Assembly (NCBI GenBank): GCA_037367405.1
Contig: JAZKJV010011612.1
Coordinates: 1-64,000 of the forward strand
DNA length: 64,000 nucleotides
Source: Ottelia alismoides
Lineage: Eukaryota > Streptophyta > Magnoliopsida > Alismatales > Hydrocharitaceae
Direction of reading: 5' to 3'
Numbering within the stretch: the first letter of the stretch is position 1; each line of letters begins with the position of its first letter. Below the pieces are notes generated by a model. The model did no database searches, had not been told where the DNA came from, and saw only the letters and a list, made by a program, of their open reading frames with translations. Shown here piece by piece: positions 12,001 to 22,928 of this stretch. Position numbers and translations under genes: made by a program.

Positions 12001-15000
12001 GGGAAAATGATAATGAACTCTCACAAACTGGATCTGGAGAAGGCGGGTCCTCTGCATTGTCTCTGATCTGTTCTGCCTCTACCTCCTCCTCATCTATAGG
12101 CTCAGGTGGATCCAGATCTGGCATCTGATCATCACAATCTGCCCAATCAGATTCTGAATCCGAGGGATCTATATCAGACTCGGTGGCATCAGTACCACCG
12201 GAGAACAAGGTGGCATCAGCACCACCATCACTGAAAATCGTGTCGCGATCAAGGTCCGACTCTGCTGACTCAATAGTATCCTGAACCAGGGTTGTGCTCT
12301 CCAGACTATCCTCTGCTATCATCTCTGCATCAGCTGTATCTGAATATGAGAGGATGGTCTGTGCTGCAGGATCTGCCCAAATTGCCTCATCATCTGTGAT
12401 TACAAAATCACAGTCCTGGTGGATGTCTGGCTCTGCGTCTGTCAGCTGCTCTGAATCTGTACTGCCATGTGAGCGGGATCTATCTCTGGTTCTGTGGTCC
12501 TTAACCGTCTCTATTTGTATACTCTCGCCCTGGACGCGAAAGAATACCTTCCCACTGTCATGGTCAGTCACTGCCTTGGCTGTGGCCAAGAACGAGCGAC
12601 CGAGGATGATGGGGGAATCGGTCAACGAGTCAGGGGTCTCCATGTCCAGCACTACGAAGTCCACGGGGAATTGTAAACCCTGAATCGTGACGACAACGTC
12701 TCGTAACAACCCCTTTGGCCTCTTGACAGACCGATCAGCAAACTGAAGGTATGTCCTGCTCTGTCTAAGAGTGCCCAACTCTAAGTGGTCGAGAAGGGCT
12801 GCCGGAAGAAGGTTGATCGACGATCCGCTATCTAAGAGAGTACGGTCGAACCTCTGCTCACTAATCTGACATCTGACATACGGGGCCCCTAAATCTGGCC
12901 TCTTAGTCGGCAGATGGTTCTGGATCGCGAAGCACGTGGCTTTGGTCAGCACATGGATCTCTGCGGTCTTGTTCCTCTTCTTCCTCCTGACTGTGGTCCT
13001 ATCTCTTAGGGATCGCTGAAGAAGAGGAATGTGCTGCAAAGCCTCATTGAGGGTCAGCTGGATGTGAAATCGGTCTATCATGCCCTGGCTGAACTCCTCC
13101 TGCTCTCTCTTTTTTGGATCTTTTTCTTTTTTCTTCCCCTTCCCTAATTCAAGGGCTCTAGGAAAGGGGATCACAGGGTCCTTCTCAGATGAAGGACTAG
13201 GAATAGGCCTAGACGGTTCGATGACCGGATCCTCACAAACATCATTCACCACAGTGGGATCAGAAGAAACTAAACCTTTTCCTTTATTCAAATGAGAGTT
13301 CTGAGATACATTCATGCGAGGAAAGACAACATTTCTATCAGAATAAATGTTGGTGGCGTCAGTACCACCTCTAGCTGGCTCTACAACTAGACGTCTTGCG
13401 GCCTCAGTACCGCGGGCTGGCTCAGCTCTGCTGGTGGCGTCAGTACCACCTCCTCGATGTGGTGAAATGGCGGCCTCAGTACCGCCGGTGGAATCAGCAT
13501 CTCGGGTGGCCTCAGTACCACCGTCATCATGATGTGCGGCTTCAGTACCGCTCTCCTCTTCCTCTTCTGGCGCTCTAGATGGATCCTCGTGTTGTCGCTC
13601 AGATGAGGCGCCGCCTGCTGTTCTTCTACCGCTCCTAAGTGTAACAAAATCAGCATCAAATAGGTCCGATGACATATCATCAAATGAGTTACTAGGAGTG
13701 GTAGGCTCAGTGTGAACTACCTGCTCAGATTTCCTCTTCAAGCTATTCGGGTTAGGCTCGATCTGTGCAGGAATGGCGGCCTTCCCTCTCATCAGGTCCC
13801 GCATCTCCTGGCGGAACTCGTCCATTTCCCGTCTAAATGTAGCCTGCTGCTCTGTGAAGAGGCGGGCTAGATCATCCATGGCGGGGCTCTCATGGGAGCC
13901 CGACGGGTTGCCTCTCTGATAATGAGGCTGCTGGACCTGGTGCTGCTGCGGCTGAGAGGGGTAAGAGGAAGGATGCTGCTGCTGGTGAGCCTGCTGCTCA
14001 CGTCTCCAATTCTGTCCCTGCTGCTGGTAGGGACGAGGTACGAAGGATGATGGCTGGTGTGGTTGGTATGCTGGGGGCTGCTGGTGATCTCTCTGCTGGG
14101 AGTACTGCCCTCCCTGATTGGCTGGCTGCTGTTGGGACTGGTTACCCCCATTCCCCCACCTGAATCCGGGATGGTCTCGTCGGATTCCAGGTTGAGGACG
14201 GTCATACCAAATCCCGTTGACATCCATCAACGGCTCAGCATCGAAGGAGTCTGGCGGCAGTGCTGCCAGAGGCTGATCCGGCTGATATACCACCATCTGT
14301 AAGTCTGGAGATGGTGGTGACTGGTAAGAGGGCTGCTGCTGCTGGTACGGCTCCGCCTGTACAAGGTGAACTTGTCTAGGCTGCTGCAAGGAGCTGGAGC
14401 GCTGGGACGAGCTGCGGCTGCCGCCGGAATCGCCTCGCGACAGAAGACGGGGCTGAGGAGTCGTCTGTGCCTCCTGAAGACACAAGAGCTGGGTCTTCAT
14501 GTCGCTCAGAGTTTGTGCCATTTGCTCCATCTGAGTTATGCCCTGGCACTGCTTCTTCTCTATGATTTCCATGCGGTCCAACTTCTCGCTGATAATCCCC
14601 ATGTCCGCAGCGGCCGACTCTGCCTGTGCGGCTGCAACTGTGGACGAACTGGATGGACCTGCATCAACCCGTGCTATCCGCTGATACTGCACGGGTCCTG
14701 GCGGCTGTTGAGATCTCTGTGTGTACAACCGAGTCTGGGACATCACCATGTAATTTTCTGCCATCTCCTCATAAATGGCCCAGACTTGGTTGTGGTCCTT
14801 GGCAAAGTAGGACCCGCCGCAAGAAGCATTCACCAGACCCTGAAGCTCTGGCGTCATCCCACTAAAGAAGCTCTGAACTAGGTTCGGCTTGGAGATATCA
14901 TGGTGTGGGCATCTATCCAGAAGCTCTCTGAACCTCTCCCATGCCTCGTGAAATTGCTCGTTAGGGAGCATGGAGAAGTTATTGATCAGGGCCCTCGCTG

Positions 15001-15346
15001 CATTCGTCCGCCCGAGTGGATAGTACTTGTTCAAGTACTCGGTGCGGAGTTGCTCCCAGGTGTAGACAAACTTCCCTAAATGTTTCAGCCAGGCGGCTGC
15101 TCTATCTGCCAGTGAAAAAGGGAAGGCCATCATTCGAATCGTATCTTGGTCCACATGACGGTCGTGGACAGTGCTGCAGATCATCAAAAACTCCTGGAGA
15201 TGGAGATGGGGTTCCTCAGTGGCAAGTCCGTGAAAATGAGGAAGCATCTGCAGGGTGTTCGGAGGGAACTTGAAATCCCCCACGATGGCAGGTACCACCA
15301 CCCAATGGTGCATCAGTGTAGATCCGGGGTTGTGTAACTCCCGCAT
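9035..15346 (-). CDS. gag-pol: Athila gag-pol polyprotein, left unit, main part after in-frame stop
   Basis: This 2,103-codon frame begins at the ATG directly after a TGA that separates it from the gag N-terminus (15347-15877) in the same frame. Order: gag domain, Q/P-rich region, acidic linker with GGTEAT-like repeats, aspartic protease (DSGSS, Asp near residue 839), reverse transcriptase (VCVDYRRLN near 1286, catalytic FMDD near 1386), RNase H (TDASD near 1533), integrase with HHCC zinc-binding residues (about 1730-1785) and D, D, E at about 1813, 1872 and 1908 (35 residues between the last two). It differs from the right unit by single changes such as GRSFLAT for GRPFLAT after the protease. 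It would make virus-like-particle and reverse-transcription proteins, but the upstream stop should reduce or shorten Gag unless translation restarts at this ATG. Confidence 0.9.
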   Translation of the reverse strand: MRELHNPGSTLMHHWVVVPAIVGDFKFPPNTLQMLPHFHGLATEEPHLHLQEFLMICSTVHDRHVDQDTIRMMAFPFSLADRAAAWLKHLGKFVYTWEQLRTEYLNKYYPLGRTNAARALINNFSMLPNEQFHEAWERFRELLDRCPHHDISKPNLVQSFFSGMTPELQGLVNASCGGSYFAKDHNQVWAIYEEMAENYMVMSQTRLYTQRSQQPPGPVQYQRIARVDAGPSSSSTVAAAQAESAAADMGIISEKLDRMEIIEKKQCQGITQMEQMAQTLSDMKTQLLCLQEAQTTPQPRLLSRGDSGGSRSSSQRSSSLQQPRQVHLVQAEPYQQQQPSYQSPPSPDLQMVVYQPDQPLAALPPDSFDAEPLMDVNGIWYDRPQPGIRRDHPGFRWGNGGNQSQQQPANQGGQYSQQRDHQQPPAYQPHQPSSFVPRPYQQQGQNWRREQQAHQQQHPSSYPSQPQQHQVQQPHYQRGNPSGSHESPAMDDLARLFTEQQATFRREMDEFRQEMRDLMRGKAAIPAQIEPNPNSLKRKSEQVVHTEPTTPSNSFDDMSSDLFDADFVTLRSGRRTAGGASSERQHEDPSRAPEEEEESGTEAAHHDDGGTEATRDADSTGGTEAAISPHRGGGTDATSRAEPARGTEAARRLVVEPARGGTDATNIYSDRNVVFPRMNVSQNSHLNKGKGLVSSDPTVVNDVCEDPVIEPSRPIPSPSSEKDPVIPFPRALELGKGKKKEKDPKKREQEEFSQGMIDRFHIQLTLNEALQHIPLLQRSLRDRTTVRRKKRNKTAEIHVLTKATCFAIQNHLPTKRPDLGAPYVRCQISEQRFDRTLLDSGSSINLLPAALLDHLELGTLRQSRTYLQFADRSVKRPKGLLRDVVVTIQGLQFPVDFVVLDMETPDSLTDSPIILGRSFLATAKAVTDHDSGKVFFRVQGESIQIETVKDHRTRDRSRSHGSTDSEQLTDAEPDIHQDCDFVITDDEAIWADPAAQTILSYSDTADAEMIAEDSLESTTLVQDTIESAESDLDRDTIFSDGGADATLFSGGTDATESDIDPSDSESDWADCDDQMPDLDPPEPIDEEEVEAEQIRDNAEDPPSPDPVCESSLSFSQANLAELSAYTHLLQKPDLPAPSCPELKPLPTSLKYRFLAGESEMYPVIISADLTEEQESRLMEVLEKNRKAIGWSVADLHGISPSLCSHHIYLEEGAKPSREFQRRLNPNLREVVMKEISKWWSADFIYPISDSKWVSPLHVVPKKTGITTVISESGEEIATRVPTSWRVCVDYRRLNQATKKDHFPLPFIDQIIERLAGKSHYCFLDGYSGYNQVAIAPEDQEKTTFTCPFGTYAFRRMPFGLCNAPATFQRCMLSIFSDMVGECLEVFMDDFSVYGDGFDSCLDCLDRVLQRCIATRLVLSWEKSHFMVTQGTVLGHIISNRGMEVDPAKVDVIRKLTPPSNLKQLRSFLGHVGFYRRFIHDFSKIARPLTDLLTKDTEFLVDDKCLSSFETLQQCVIEAPVLQPPDWSLPFEIMTDASDFAVGAVLGQRRDGVPFSIHYASRTLDSAQRNYTVTEKEMLAVVFALDKFRSYIIGSRVTLYTDHTAIRYLMSKKDAKARLTRWILLLQEFDIEIKDKPGVKNVVADHLSRLEQPEETEQIDPIRDTFPDEAILAIASLPWYANIVNFLVAGKVPQDWPKQRIETFLAKAKSYHWEDPILYHEGGDSIWRRCIPQEEHHSVLTYCHKLEAGGHHSGRRTAQKVLQSGLWWPTLFKDSDEFVKRCTDCQRMGTCGQRDMMPMQPIHFCEVFDAWGIDFMGPFPKSQGFEYILLAVDYVSRWVEAIPARAADAKTVCRFLKKHIIMRFGVPRVLISDGGSHFINDQVKALASEFSIDHRVATPYHPQTNGLAEVSNREIKNILQKVVRPDRKNWSQLLDSVLWAYRTSFKTPLGTSPFRLVYGKPCHLPVELRHKSLWAVTDILMDPDGIGDQRRAELAALEELRDAAFSSSLHYKEKVKEWHDSHISHKHFEIGQKVWLFDARLRLFPGKLQSKWKGPYLVRKVHDNGSIDISELSSESTFRVNGQRLKPFLDNEPRDVIIAAIHFA
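12181..13560 (-). repeat. Dispersed GGT-E/D-A peptide repeats in the gag-protease region, left unit
   Basis: About six copies of a motif like GGTEAT, GGTDAT or GGTEAA fall between 13340 and 13560, and two more (GGADAT, GGTDAT) between 12181 and 12225, after the protease. At DNA level they read as 'gtggcgtcagtaccacc'-type repeats on the plus strand. They sit in low-complexity acidic linkers outside the catalytic domains. Function unknown. Confidence 0.7.
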
Positions 15347-15877
15347 TCATCGGTCCTCGGTGGTACCTGCTCCGACCGCGGCTGCTGCTGCGGCAGCTGC
15401 TGCTGCTGCGGCTGCTGCCTCTGCATCAGCGTCAGGAATGTCCTCAGGCTCGCTCGGCTCGTCTCGCTCTCTTCGGAGTCGCTCCATCTCCCTTCTCATC
15501 TCGATCATAAAAGCTCCCTGATCGCGTAACTGCTGCTGAACTGTCTCTAATGATGCGATCAGGGTGGAGTTGATCGCCCCCTGGTCAAATACGACATGCT
15601 GCTCTCCCTGCTGACCTCCGGGGTAATCTTCTGATCTGGCGGCCATACCGACGTCTGCAAAATCAGATGAGCCCAACTCAGGTTCTGTCAAATCAATTAG
15701 TCTTTCCTCGGGCTCATGTCTCTCAGTAGCAAAGAAAGGGGGTCGAGGGGGAACAGGTGGAATCGTACTCGGGCCGGAGAGCTGGTCTTGACTCTCACGG
15801 ACCAACCTAGATGATGAAGTAGACGCGCCTGAAAGCGGTGCAGCCAGAGGCTGCCTAAGAGATCGTCTACCCATCAT
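15347..15877 (-). pseudogene. gag: Athila gag N-terminus, left unit, cut off by in-frame TGA
   Basis: This is the same frame as 9035-15346. I start it at the ATG giving MMGRRSLRQ; the open frame continues 36 codons upstream, but only to a TTG and without another ATG. The frame ends in TGA immediately followed by ATG. Compared with the right unit, three separate one-base deletions in homopolymer runs around 15737-15776 replace about 15 residues (the outer, older gag supports the right unit's version). Small insertions next to the poly-alanine tract (about 15349-15380) create the stop. Either the copy is decaying or the consensus has errors here. Confidence 0.75.
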
Positions 15878-17114
15878 CTTGATCTTGGCGAGTTGGGAGG
15901 ATGGGATCTGGAGAAAATATGATCGCAAAGCAAACCCCCGGTTCACCAACGCAACACAATCTGAAGACCGTGAAAGCTCGGTCAATTTATCTTGTCAATT
16001 TTATTTGTGAACACACAAAATATCAGAGCGCTTACGTGACCTGTTAGGATACCCGATGCTACTCCAACCAACTGGCCCGCACGGAAGAGTCGGTAGTCAG
16101 CTAGAAATAACACCGGAGGGTTCTACCTAGGGTGCGGGTCACTCTCTCGCGCATCCAAACCATACAATGAGGGGTTGCTCTCCCCAAGACAAATTTTTAA
16201 TGTGAGTGTCTTTTAGGGTCAATAATGTTATCCAGTCCCAAATTTTTTTTGTTTTTCTTTTTAATTTTTTTTTCAAAATAAATACAAGCGGCCTAACGGT
16301 TTTTCCGATTCTCCTGATGATTAAGCCAAAAACAGAGGGAGAAGACGAAAAAGCCGATGCGCGAAGAAATCAATGATGCATGCAGAGAAAGAAATGCGTA
16401 CCTTGTCTCCAGCACTCTACATGCAAGTGATCCGCGCAAAATTTAAAGACAGAAATAAAACTACCTAAATGATGCAACGGGAAAAACCGAGTCCTAGATG
16501 AGCAACTTCTATTGATCGTGAAGAACAATAGTTAGCTAACCGAATCGAGTCCGGAGTCCGATCTTGGGAGTCACTCGGTGCCCGCCACAACGGTCCTGCC
16601 AGCGCTGTATGTGACTCCTCACGGCACGTGGTCTCAAATCCAATTAACCTAACTTTTCAGTGAATTTTATTAAGGTCCAATTACGTTCTATAGGAACAGA
16701 TATTCTATTAGGTGTTGGGCCTTAGAAATTTACGTCACAATCAAGAGAAATTCCTAAATCTAGGGGCTCGAGAAAAACCGCGTAAATACCGGAAAAGGCA
16801 GCTAGCTATGAAAACCACGATAAAAGCCGCGAAAATCCAAATGGGTCCCCCGAGTACACCGGTACTCAGCGAAACAGACCCACTAAGTTACAAATGTCCT
16901 CAAATGTCCAAGTCCTAAATTATTACAAGAATATTGTTCTCTCAAATAAATGAAATTCTTCTTCTTCTCCCTGCTCTTCTTCCCGTGCGGGTCCTCAAAA
17001 AGTGTACTCCAAGTTCTCCCACGCAGTACCTCGCACAAAAATTAGAAAGAGAGAGTGTCAGAAAACAGTTATAATTTAGAGAGACAATATGGAAAAATGA
17101 CTACAAAGCCGTGC
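15878..17114 (-). other. Untranslated leader, left unit
   Basis: This lies between the primer-binding site and gag. It contains no gene. It carries a conserved block at 16161-16190 (element sense GTCTTGGGGAGAGCAACCCC followed by CTCATTGTATG-like sequence) that can fold as a GGGG/CCCC hairpin and recurs in the non-autonomous element. Relative to the right unit it has several one-base homopolymer length differences. Confidence 0.7.
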
Positions 17115-17132
17115 TCCCCGGCAACGGCGCCA
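17115..17132 (-). other. Primer-binding site (tRNA-Asp), left unit
   Basis: TGGCGCCGTTGCCGGGGA on the element strand is complementary to the 3' end of plant tRNA-Asp(GTC) including CCA. Three bases (GAA in element sense) separate it from LTR 2. Confidence 0.9.
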
Positions 17133-17135
17133 TTC

Positions 17136-20100
17136 TTATGACCGGCCAAGCGACAGAGGTAAAGGTACAGAAAATGAGGTCGTTGTGACCTCTATCACTC
17201 AACTAAGTCAATCAAGAAAAATCAATCACTCAAATCAGATAAAAACAAGCAAGCACAAGAAAGAGCGATCTAGCTATAGGATTAACCTGGTATAGCTCCC
17301 AGGGTCGAACACAAGGAGCACAGATTGGCTAAATAGCCTACGATGTAGTCAGAAATCCAAGGGACTCTTTTTTTTTAATGGTTTTTATTTGTTTTTATAT
17401 TTTTTTGGTTTTTTAAATTAGAAAGAAAATGAGAGAAAGTAAATACAAGGGAACTTCAACAATTTATTAAACACACCAAAAATGATGCAAAAATTCCAGA
17501 AAATTGGTTTTTAGGTTTTTTAAGTTTTTTACTGTTTTTGGTGAATTTTTGGAATTTTTCTAATGGTTAAATTATTTATTAAAAATCAAACAATGCAAAA
17601 AAACAAAGGGTACTGTCCAGCAAGGCTTAAGACCCAAAAATAAAATACTCTTGGATCTCAAAAAGCCCTAAAGGTAATTTTCCTATAATCTAGAAAGAAT
17701 AAGGAAAATTTAGGCGCCCTAATTATTATTTTTGGATTTTTAATTTAATTTTTATAATTTTTATGGGTTTTTAGGGGTTTTTCAATTTTTAGGGTTTTTA
17801 AGTGATGAAAAGTCACCAAAATTGGTTAGAAAATCAAACAGCAAGCAAACTACAAGTCCTAATTTTTTTAGAATTTTTAAAGGTGATTTTATATTTTTTT
17901 GGTATTTTTAAAGTTAAACAGTGACTAAAAAGAGTGTTTTTGAATTTTTAAAAATAATAAATGAAATCAAAAATGTCCTCAAAAATCACAGAAATTCCTA
18001 CACCATGGCAGGAGCCATGTGTCAAAATCTCATTGGATTTGGAGGTCGTTTGATATTTTATTCAAAAATAAAGGTGGGCACTGTGCACAAGGACCATTGT
18101 GCAAATACCCAAAAGTTCTGGGGGTCTGGTGCAAAATACCCAGCAAAACACGTGCCAAGCACGTGCCTGGGGCACTCAAGGACCCAAATGTAAGAAAAAT
18201 AAGTCCCGAGGACCTATTGATAACTCGTATCAAAAGTCCAGGGGGCTCAGTTGCAATTTACCCAAAATAAAACGCACATGCGCATAATCAATGCTCACAG
18301 GGGTATATATGCAATTAAACAAAACTTTTTATTCAATGAATAACATCCAGAACTACAAGGCGTCTTATGCAAATATCCCAAAATAACACGTGACGAAGCA
18401 CGTGGGTCTCAACTGGCGGGGGTATAAGTGCAAATAAAATAAGTACGAGGTCCTTGATGCAAATATCCCAGAAAATAAACAACTTGAATTAAAAGTTACA
18501 GGACTAAAATGAAATAGAACAAACAGAGGGGGCTAGGAGAAGTTTACCCCTTTTATTATTATCGACGGCCCGATGGTGACGCGTGGCAGATCTGACGGTG
18601 GAGAACAAACGCGCCTTTAACTATGGAAGCGCTGGCCTGATCCGACGGCTGGTGTGTGTCCACGTGGAAGATCGGACGGTGGTGACGCAACGTGGTTCTT
18701 CGAAGGAGGCCCGGCTCAGATCGGATGGTCGAGGTGAGACCACGTGGCTGATCTAACGTCGCTGGACTCCGGGTCTCTCTCCTCTGCTATCAATGGTCAG
18801 GATGAACTCCTCAGATGAATCGACGGTCGCTGCTCCTCGAAGAATGGACGGACACGATCAGAACTGGAGCGAGGGCTTCATCGAACGGCTCTGGAAGATG
18901 GAGGAAGAACTCGACGCCGGCGAACTTCGCCGACGTCCTGCGTGGACTCCGGTCCTCCTCAGCTGCTGCTACTGATCGGAACACGTTCCTGGTGACTACC
19001 CGCAGCTGATGGTGATGGCCGATGGCCCTACCGAGCCCTGGAGGGGCTCCGGCGAGGCCTAGCGGCGCGAAGCTCCGGTCTGAACTGTGAAGGAGGCTCA
19101 GACACCCCCTTTGGACCTGCAAAGTAGACAAGAAGCTTCGCGGGTCGAGGGCAAATTGCCTCGACCCAAGAAAACGGGGTGAAGATGAACGGTGCGGTGG
19201 GGCGAAAGAGCTCCGGCGAGGCGGAGACGGTGGAGCTCGACTCCCAGATCCTGTGCGACCTGGGTTGAGTGAAAGGGCGTAGAAGGTGCGTAGAGGTCTG
19301 GCGGAGATGATGGTCGGGTCGGATGGTCGAGGTATTACGCGAGATGGACGGAATCAGGGATATACGTCGGAGCTACGATTTGGGCGAAATCCTAAATTAG
19401 ATGAAACTAGAAGGAGCTAAGGGTACCTGGTGGCTGCAGTAGACTGTGGTGGAGCTCAGCTTGCTCCTGGTCGTAGCCTCGAAGGGCGTCAAGGCCTGAG
19501 GCTCGATGCTCGACGCTGGTGGCGGAGCAGCGGCGGCGAAGATCGCCGGATCAATGGAATCGCCTCCTCGCCTCACTGCAACAATGGCGGACGCTTGCTG
19601 TCACTCTCGCGGTGCCTATGGAGGTCACTGGGAAGAAGGAGATGGTCCAAAGATGGGGCGCGGAGGCGGCGGAGGGAAGAATATATAAGGTGACAGGGGC
19701 GATTAGGGTTGAGGGGCGACAGCGATGGAAGGTGTTGATTTCGTGGCGGAAGATCGGGCGAGGAAGATGGATGATAGGCGAAGAATCCGGGCATGAGATT
19801 TGCGTGGGAGACAGCCTGGAGACGCGTGGGAAAATCGGAGAAGATGGGGTGGCGCGCTTCTTCCAGAAAAGGAAGGAGTCCGCGGGGGAGTTGACCGGGG
19901 TCAACAGTCCCCCGTGGACCAATCAGGAGCGGCCACGTGTGCTCGATTTTTGTTTATTTATTTTAGGGTAGAAATAGGCCGAATTAAAGAAAACTCAAAA
20001 CATGAAATGTTTTTCTTTTATTTTTTTCTATTTTTTGGTGATTTTTAATTAATTTTTGGGAATAAAAATAGGGTAGCTATATATGTAGGTATATGTACAC

Positions 20101-20867
20101 TATATGGAGTTTTTATTTTTGATTTTTTATTTGTTATTTTTATGTATTTTTATGCTCATTTTGTATTTTATTTATTTACAAGATAAAATGAGGAATAAAA
20201 GAATATTTTTATTTTATTTTTATCACTTATATACAAGGGTGAAATAAATGGTTGAATACATTTATATACATGGTATTTATACAATGTATTTTTGTATTTT
20301 CAATTTTGTAATTTTTATTTGATTTTTGTTTTGTTTCTTGTTATTTTATATATTTACAAAATATGCCATAGAATATTCACAACAAGTTTTGAAAATAAAT
20401 ACATTTATCTATAGGGTTAGATAAATACAAGGGTGATGGTCTATGCACATGGGAAAAGGGTATTTTTGAGTTTTTGATTTTTAAAATTTATTTTGTTTTT
20501 AATGACTTTTACAAAATATATACAAATATTTACAACATATTTTTGGGTGAGGAAAATATATAGTTTTATTTATTTACAGAAGTATATACACATGTGAGCC
20601 CCTATCTCCCTCTACTTGGCTTTTATGCGGTCAGGCCCATGCTGAGCCCTCCCTTGGGTTAGGTTGCTCAATATTTATTCTAAATATTTCCCTCTTTTTC
20701 TTTTTGCTCTTTATTCTTTTTATTTTTGCACAAAAACATGCTAATTATAGGTTTTTACACAATGCATGCTTTTGGTAATTATTTGTATTTACACATATCT
20801 ACATGTATTTGCAAAGGTTTTTGTAGCTAAAATAGAAGAATAAAGAGTGATGAATGGGTATTCATCA
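17136..20867 (-). repeat. Athila array LTR 2 (shared middle LTR)
   Basis: 3,732 bp. It serves as 5' LTR of the left unit and 3' LTR of the right unit, with a primer-binding site on its left and a polypurine tract on its right, and no target duplication. At the positions where LTR 1 differs (both ends of the comparison I made), LTR 2 matches LTR 3. Any crossover that formed it therefore lies in the last 0.9 kb of U3, or the LTR 1 differences arose later. Its TATA box is at 19681-19688. Confidence 0.88.
19681..19688 (-). promoter_or_regulatory. TATA box, LTR 2
   Basis: This has the same TTATATAT context as in LTR 1. In the array this LTR is the promoter of the left unit. Confidence 0.5.
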
Positions 20868-20878
20868 CCCCCCTATGC
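20868..20878 (-). other. Polypurine tract, right unit
   Basis: GCATAGGGGGG on the element strand directly abuts LTR 2. Confidence 0.8.
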
Positions 20879-22438
20879 TTAACTTTGCTAGTCCCTTAGC
20901 AAACACTTATTTGAAAAAGAAGTGAAAAAGAAAGAAAAAGAAAAAGAAAAAGAGGATGTACATGGATCAAGGTTGACTTATTAAATTTTCCTTCATTAAA
21001 TTGAAATATGGAGCTCGATCAGACCTTTGGATTATTAATGTGTCGGAACCTTATTTGGACTTAAGCTTAAAACTCAACAGCTTCCAAGTTCCACCAATCT
21101 ATGGGCAAGACTCCTCAATAAACCAGATCAGAACAAGTCTACATACACAAACTCTAATGACCATGAATCTTTCCTTGCGGTGTAAGGGATATGTGGCTCC
21201 CCACCTCAGAAGTAACAAAGACACAACCTCCCTCAACCTGGTAACTCTTAATGCCTCAGTCTAGCAACTCTTTCCTCGAGAAGCGGGGTATTCCCTTCTA
21301 AGTTCAAGTGCAACCGGCTCAAGAAGAGGGGGTAGAAGTATAGAGTTTTGGAAGCTTAGCCAGTGTAGCTAAGTCTCCCGCTGCAAGCTTCATGAGATGT
21401 AACATGGATACCATAAGCTTTTGCTTTATACTCCGGTGGGGTTATTAAATTTTCAATCCGACCCACCACTTTTTTGGAGTTCTTTTTGCATTTTTGCATT
21501 TTTTTTTTCAAGAACTTCTGTACAACATATCTACATGGTGCAGCATATAAGAAATTTCCCCTTGAGCCAGTAGACTATCCCTCTTTTGAAGCTTTATTTC
21601 AACCCACAGCTTCTGTCTTTAGCTTTCAACACCACTAGACCAAGTTGAGGTGCACTTCCTTCACTATAAGAAGAAGAGAGGTTCCGCCTAGAAGTACTAC
21701 CCTCATATGCTACCCCAAGCCAAAGGAAACTGCCTCCTCACCACCTCATCCGTGGAGAGCCATGTGTAAAGTGCAGGTGCAAGTGAAGCCCTTGTCTCTG
21801 AGAGTCATGCGTGTGTTGTTAAGTGCTCTACTTAGGCTCATCAAGATGACATATGCTCATAGCCTAGTGGACTCAAAGAATTAAGTCCTTATGGACCTGA
21901 AAAGCCTTACCCCTAAGTCCTACAAGGTTCCTCTTGAAGTTAAGTGGATTAAGATCTTATTCAAGCTCCATTTCTCAATTTAATTCCAGGCTTAGTTTAA
22001 ATGTCAACTCTAATCCAGGAAAAACTATATACATGTATGTACACAAGATGCTATTTACAAATATTTTACAATCATGCAAAAATTTTTGAAAAATGTCTTG
22101 AAATCATGAATGATGCATGAGGTGCAAGTTTTGCAAAAAGATATTTACAAACATTTACACAAGATTTTTGCAAACTTTTGATTTTCAAAACATTTTGGAA
22201 AAATTTTGTACTATATACATAATTTTGATACAAAATATTTTACACAAGCTTTTCACAAAAGATTTTTGAAATCATTTTTACAAAAATACTTTGTACACTA
22301 GCTATGTATGTGCAAGAATAAAAGAGGTTTATGTACATGAAAAATTTTTAAAATTTTGTGATTTTTAGCCATTTTATTTATTAACACACTCACACAAAGT
22401 ACGAGTTATGGCTAAAGTATATATGAAATATATACACA
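20879..22438 (-). other. Non-coding 3' region, right unit
   Basis: A near-exact copy of 6986-8544, with one extra T in a T run near 21505. No env-like frame. Confidence 0.7.
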
Positions 22439-22797
22439 CCCCCCCTATACTTAGCTCGAACGATGTCCTCAGAGTGATCAAGAGCGATGAAGGAGACATA
22501 ACTCGTGCTTAGTAAAAGGGAAGTGAAAAGGAATGGCTAAGTACAGGAACGAATAAATGAATAGAATGAGAGGAACTCGGTGGTTTCCCCCTATACTTAG
22601 GATTAACTAATCCTAAGTATAGAAAGCTGTACATGAAGGAAAAGCCGAGTGAAGAAGATACAGAATCTGCCCCCCCTATACTTAGGGTAAAATGTCCCTA
22701 AGTATAGGCAGCAAAAACAAGAGCAGAAAGAATGAAAAGAATACTCACAGGTCCGACATCCCCCCTATACTTAGGGTAAAGTACACCCTAAGTATAG
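22439..22797 (-). other. Array of four decoy polypurine-tract modules, right unit
   Basis: The four modules of 8545-8903 are repeated 13,894 bp further along, with no change noticed. Confidence 0.8.
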
Positions 22798-22928
22798 CAT
22801 AATCATAAGATGAGAGACGGGATGTGGGACTAAAGAATAGAATGATATGGACAACTGGATCTATACAGGCGGAGGAACAGTGAAAATCAGGCGTGAGATG
22901 CAAAAGATGTGAGTCAAAAGACCACATC

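Noticed and set aside
14366..14881. 171-codon plus-strand open frame opposite gag
   Set aside because: Antisense shadow of the gag frame; low-complexity leucine-rich translation of gag codons.
17115..17132. tRNA-Asp-like sequence as a tRNA gene
   Set aside because: Only the 18 bases complementary to the tRNA 3' end are present; it is a primer-binding site.
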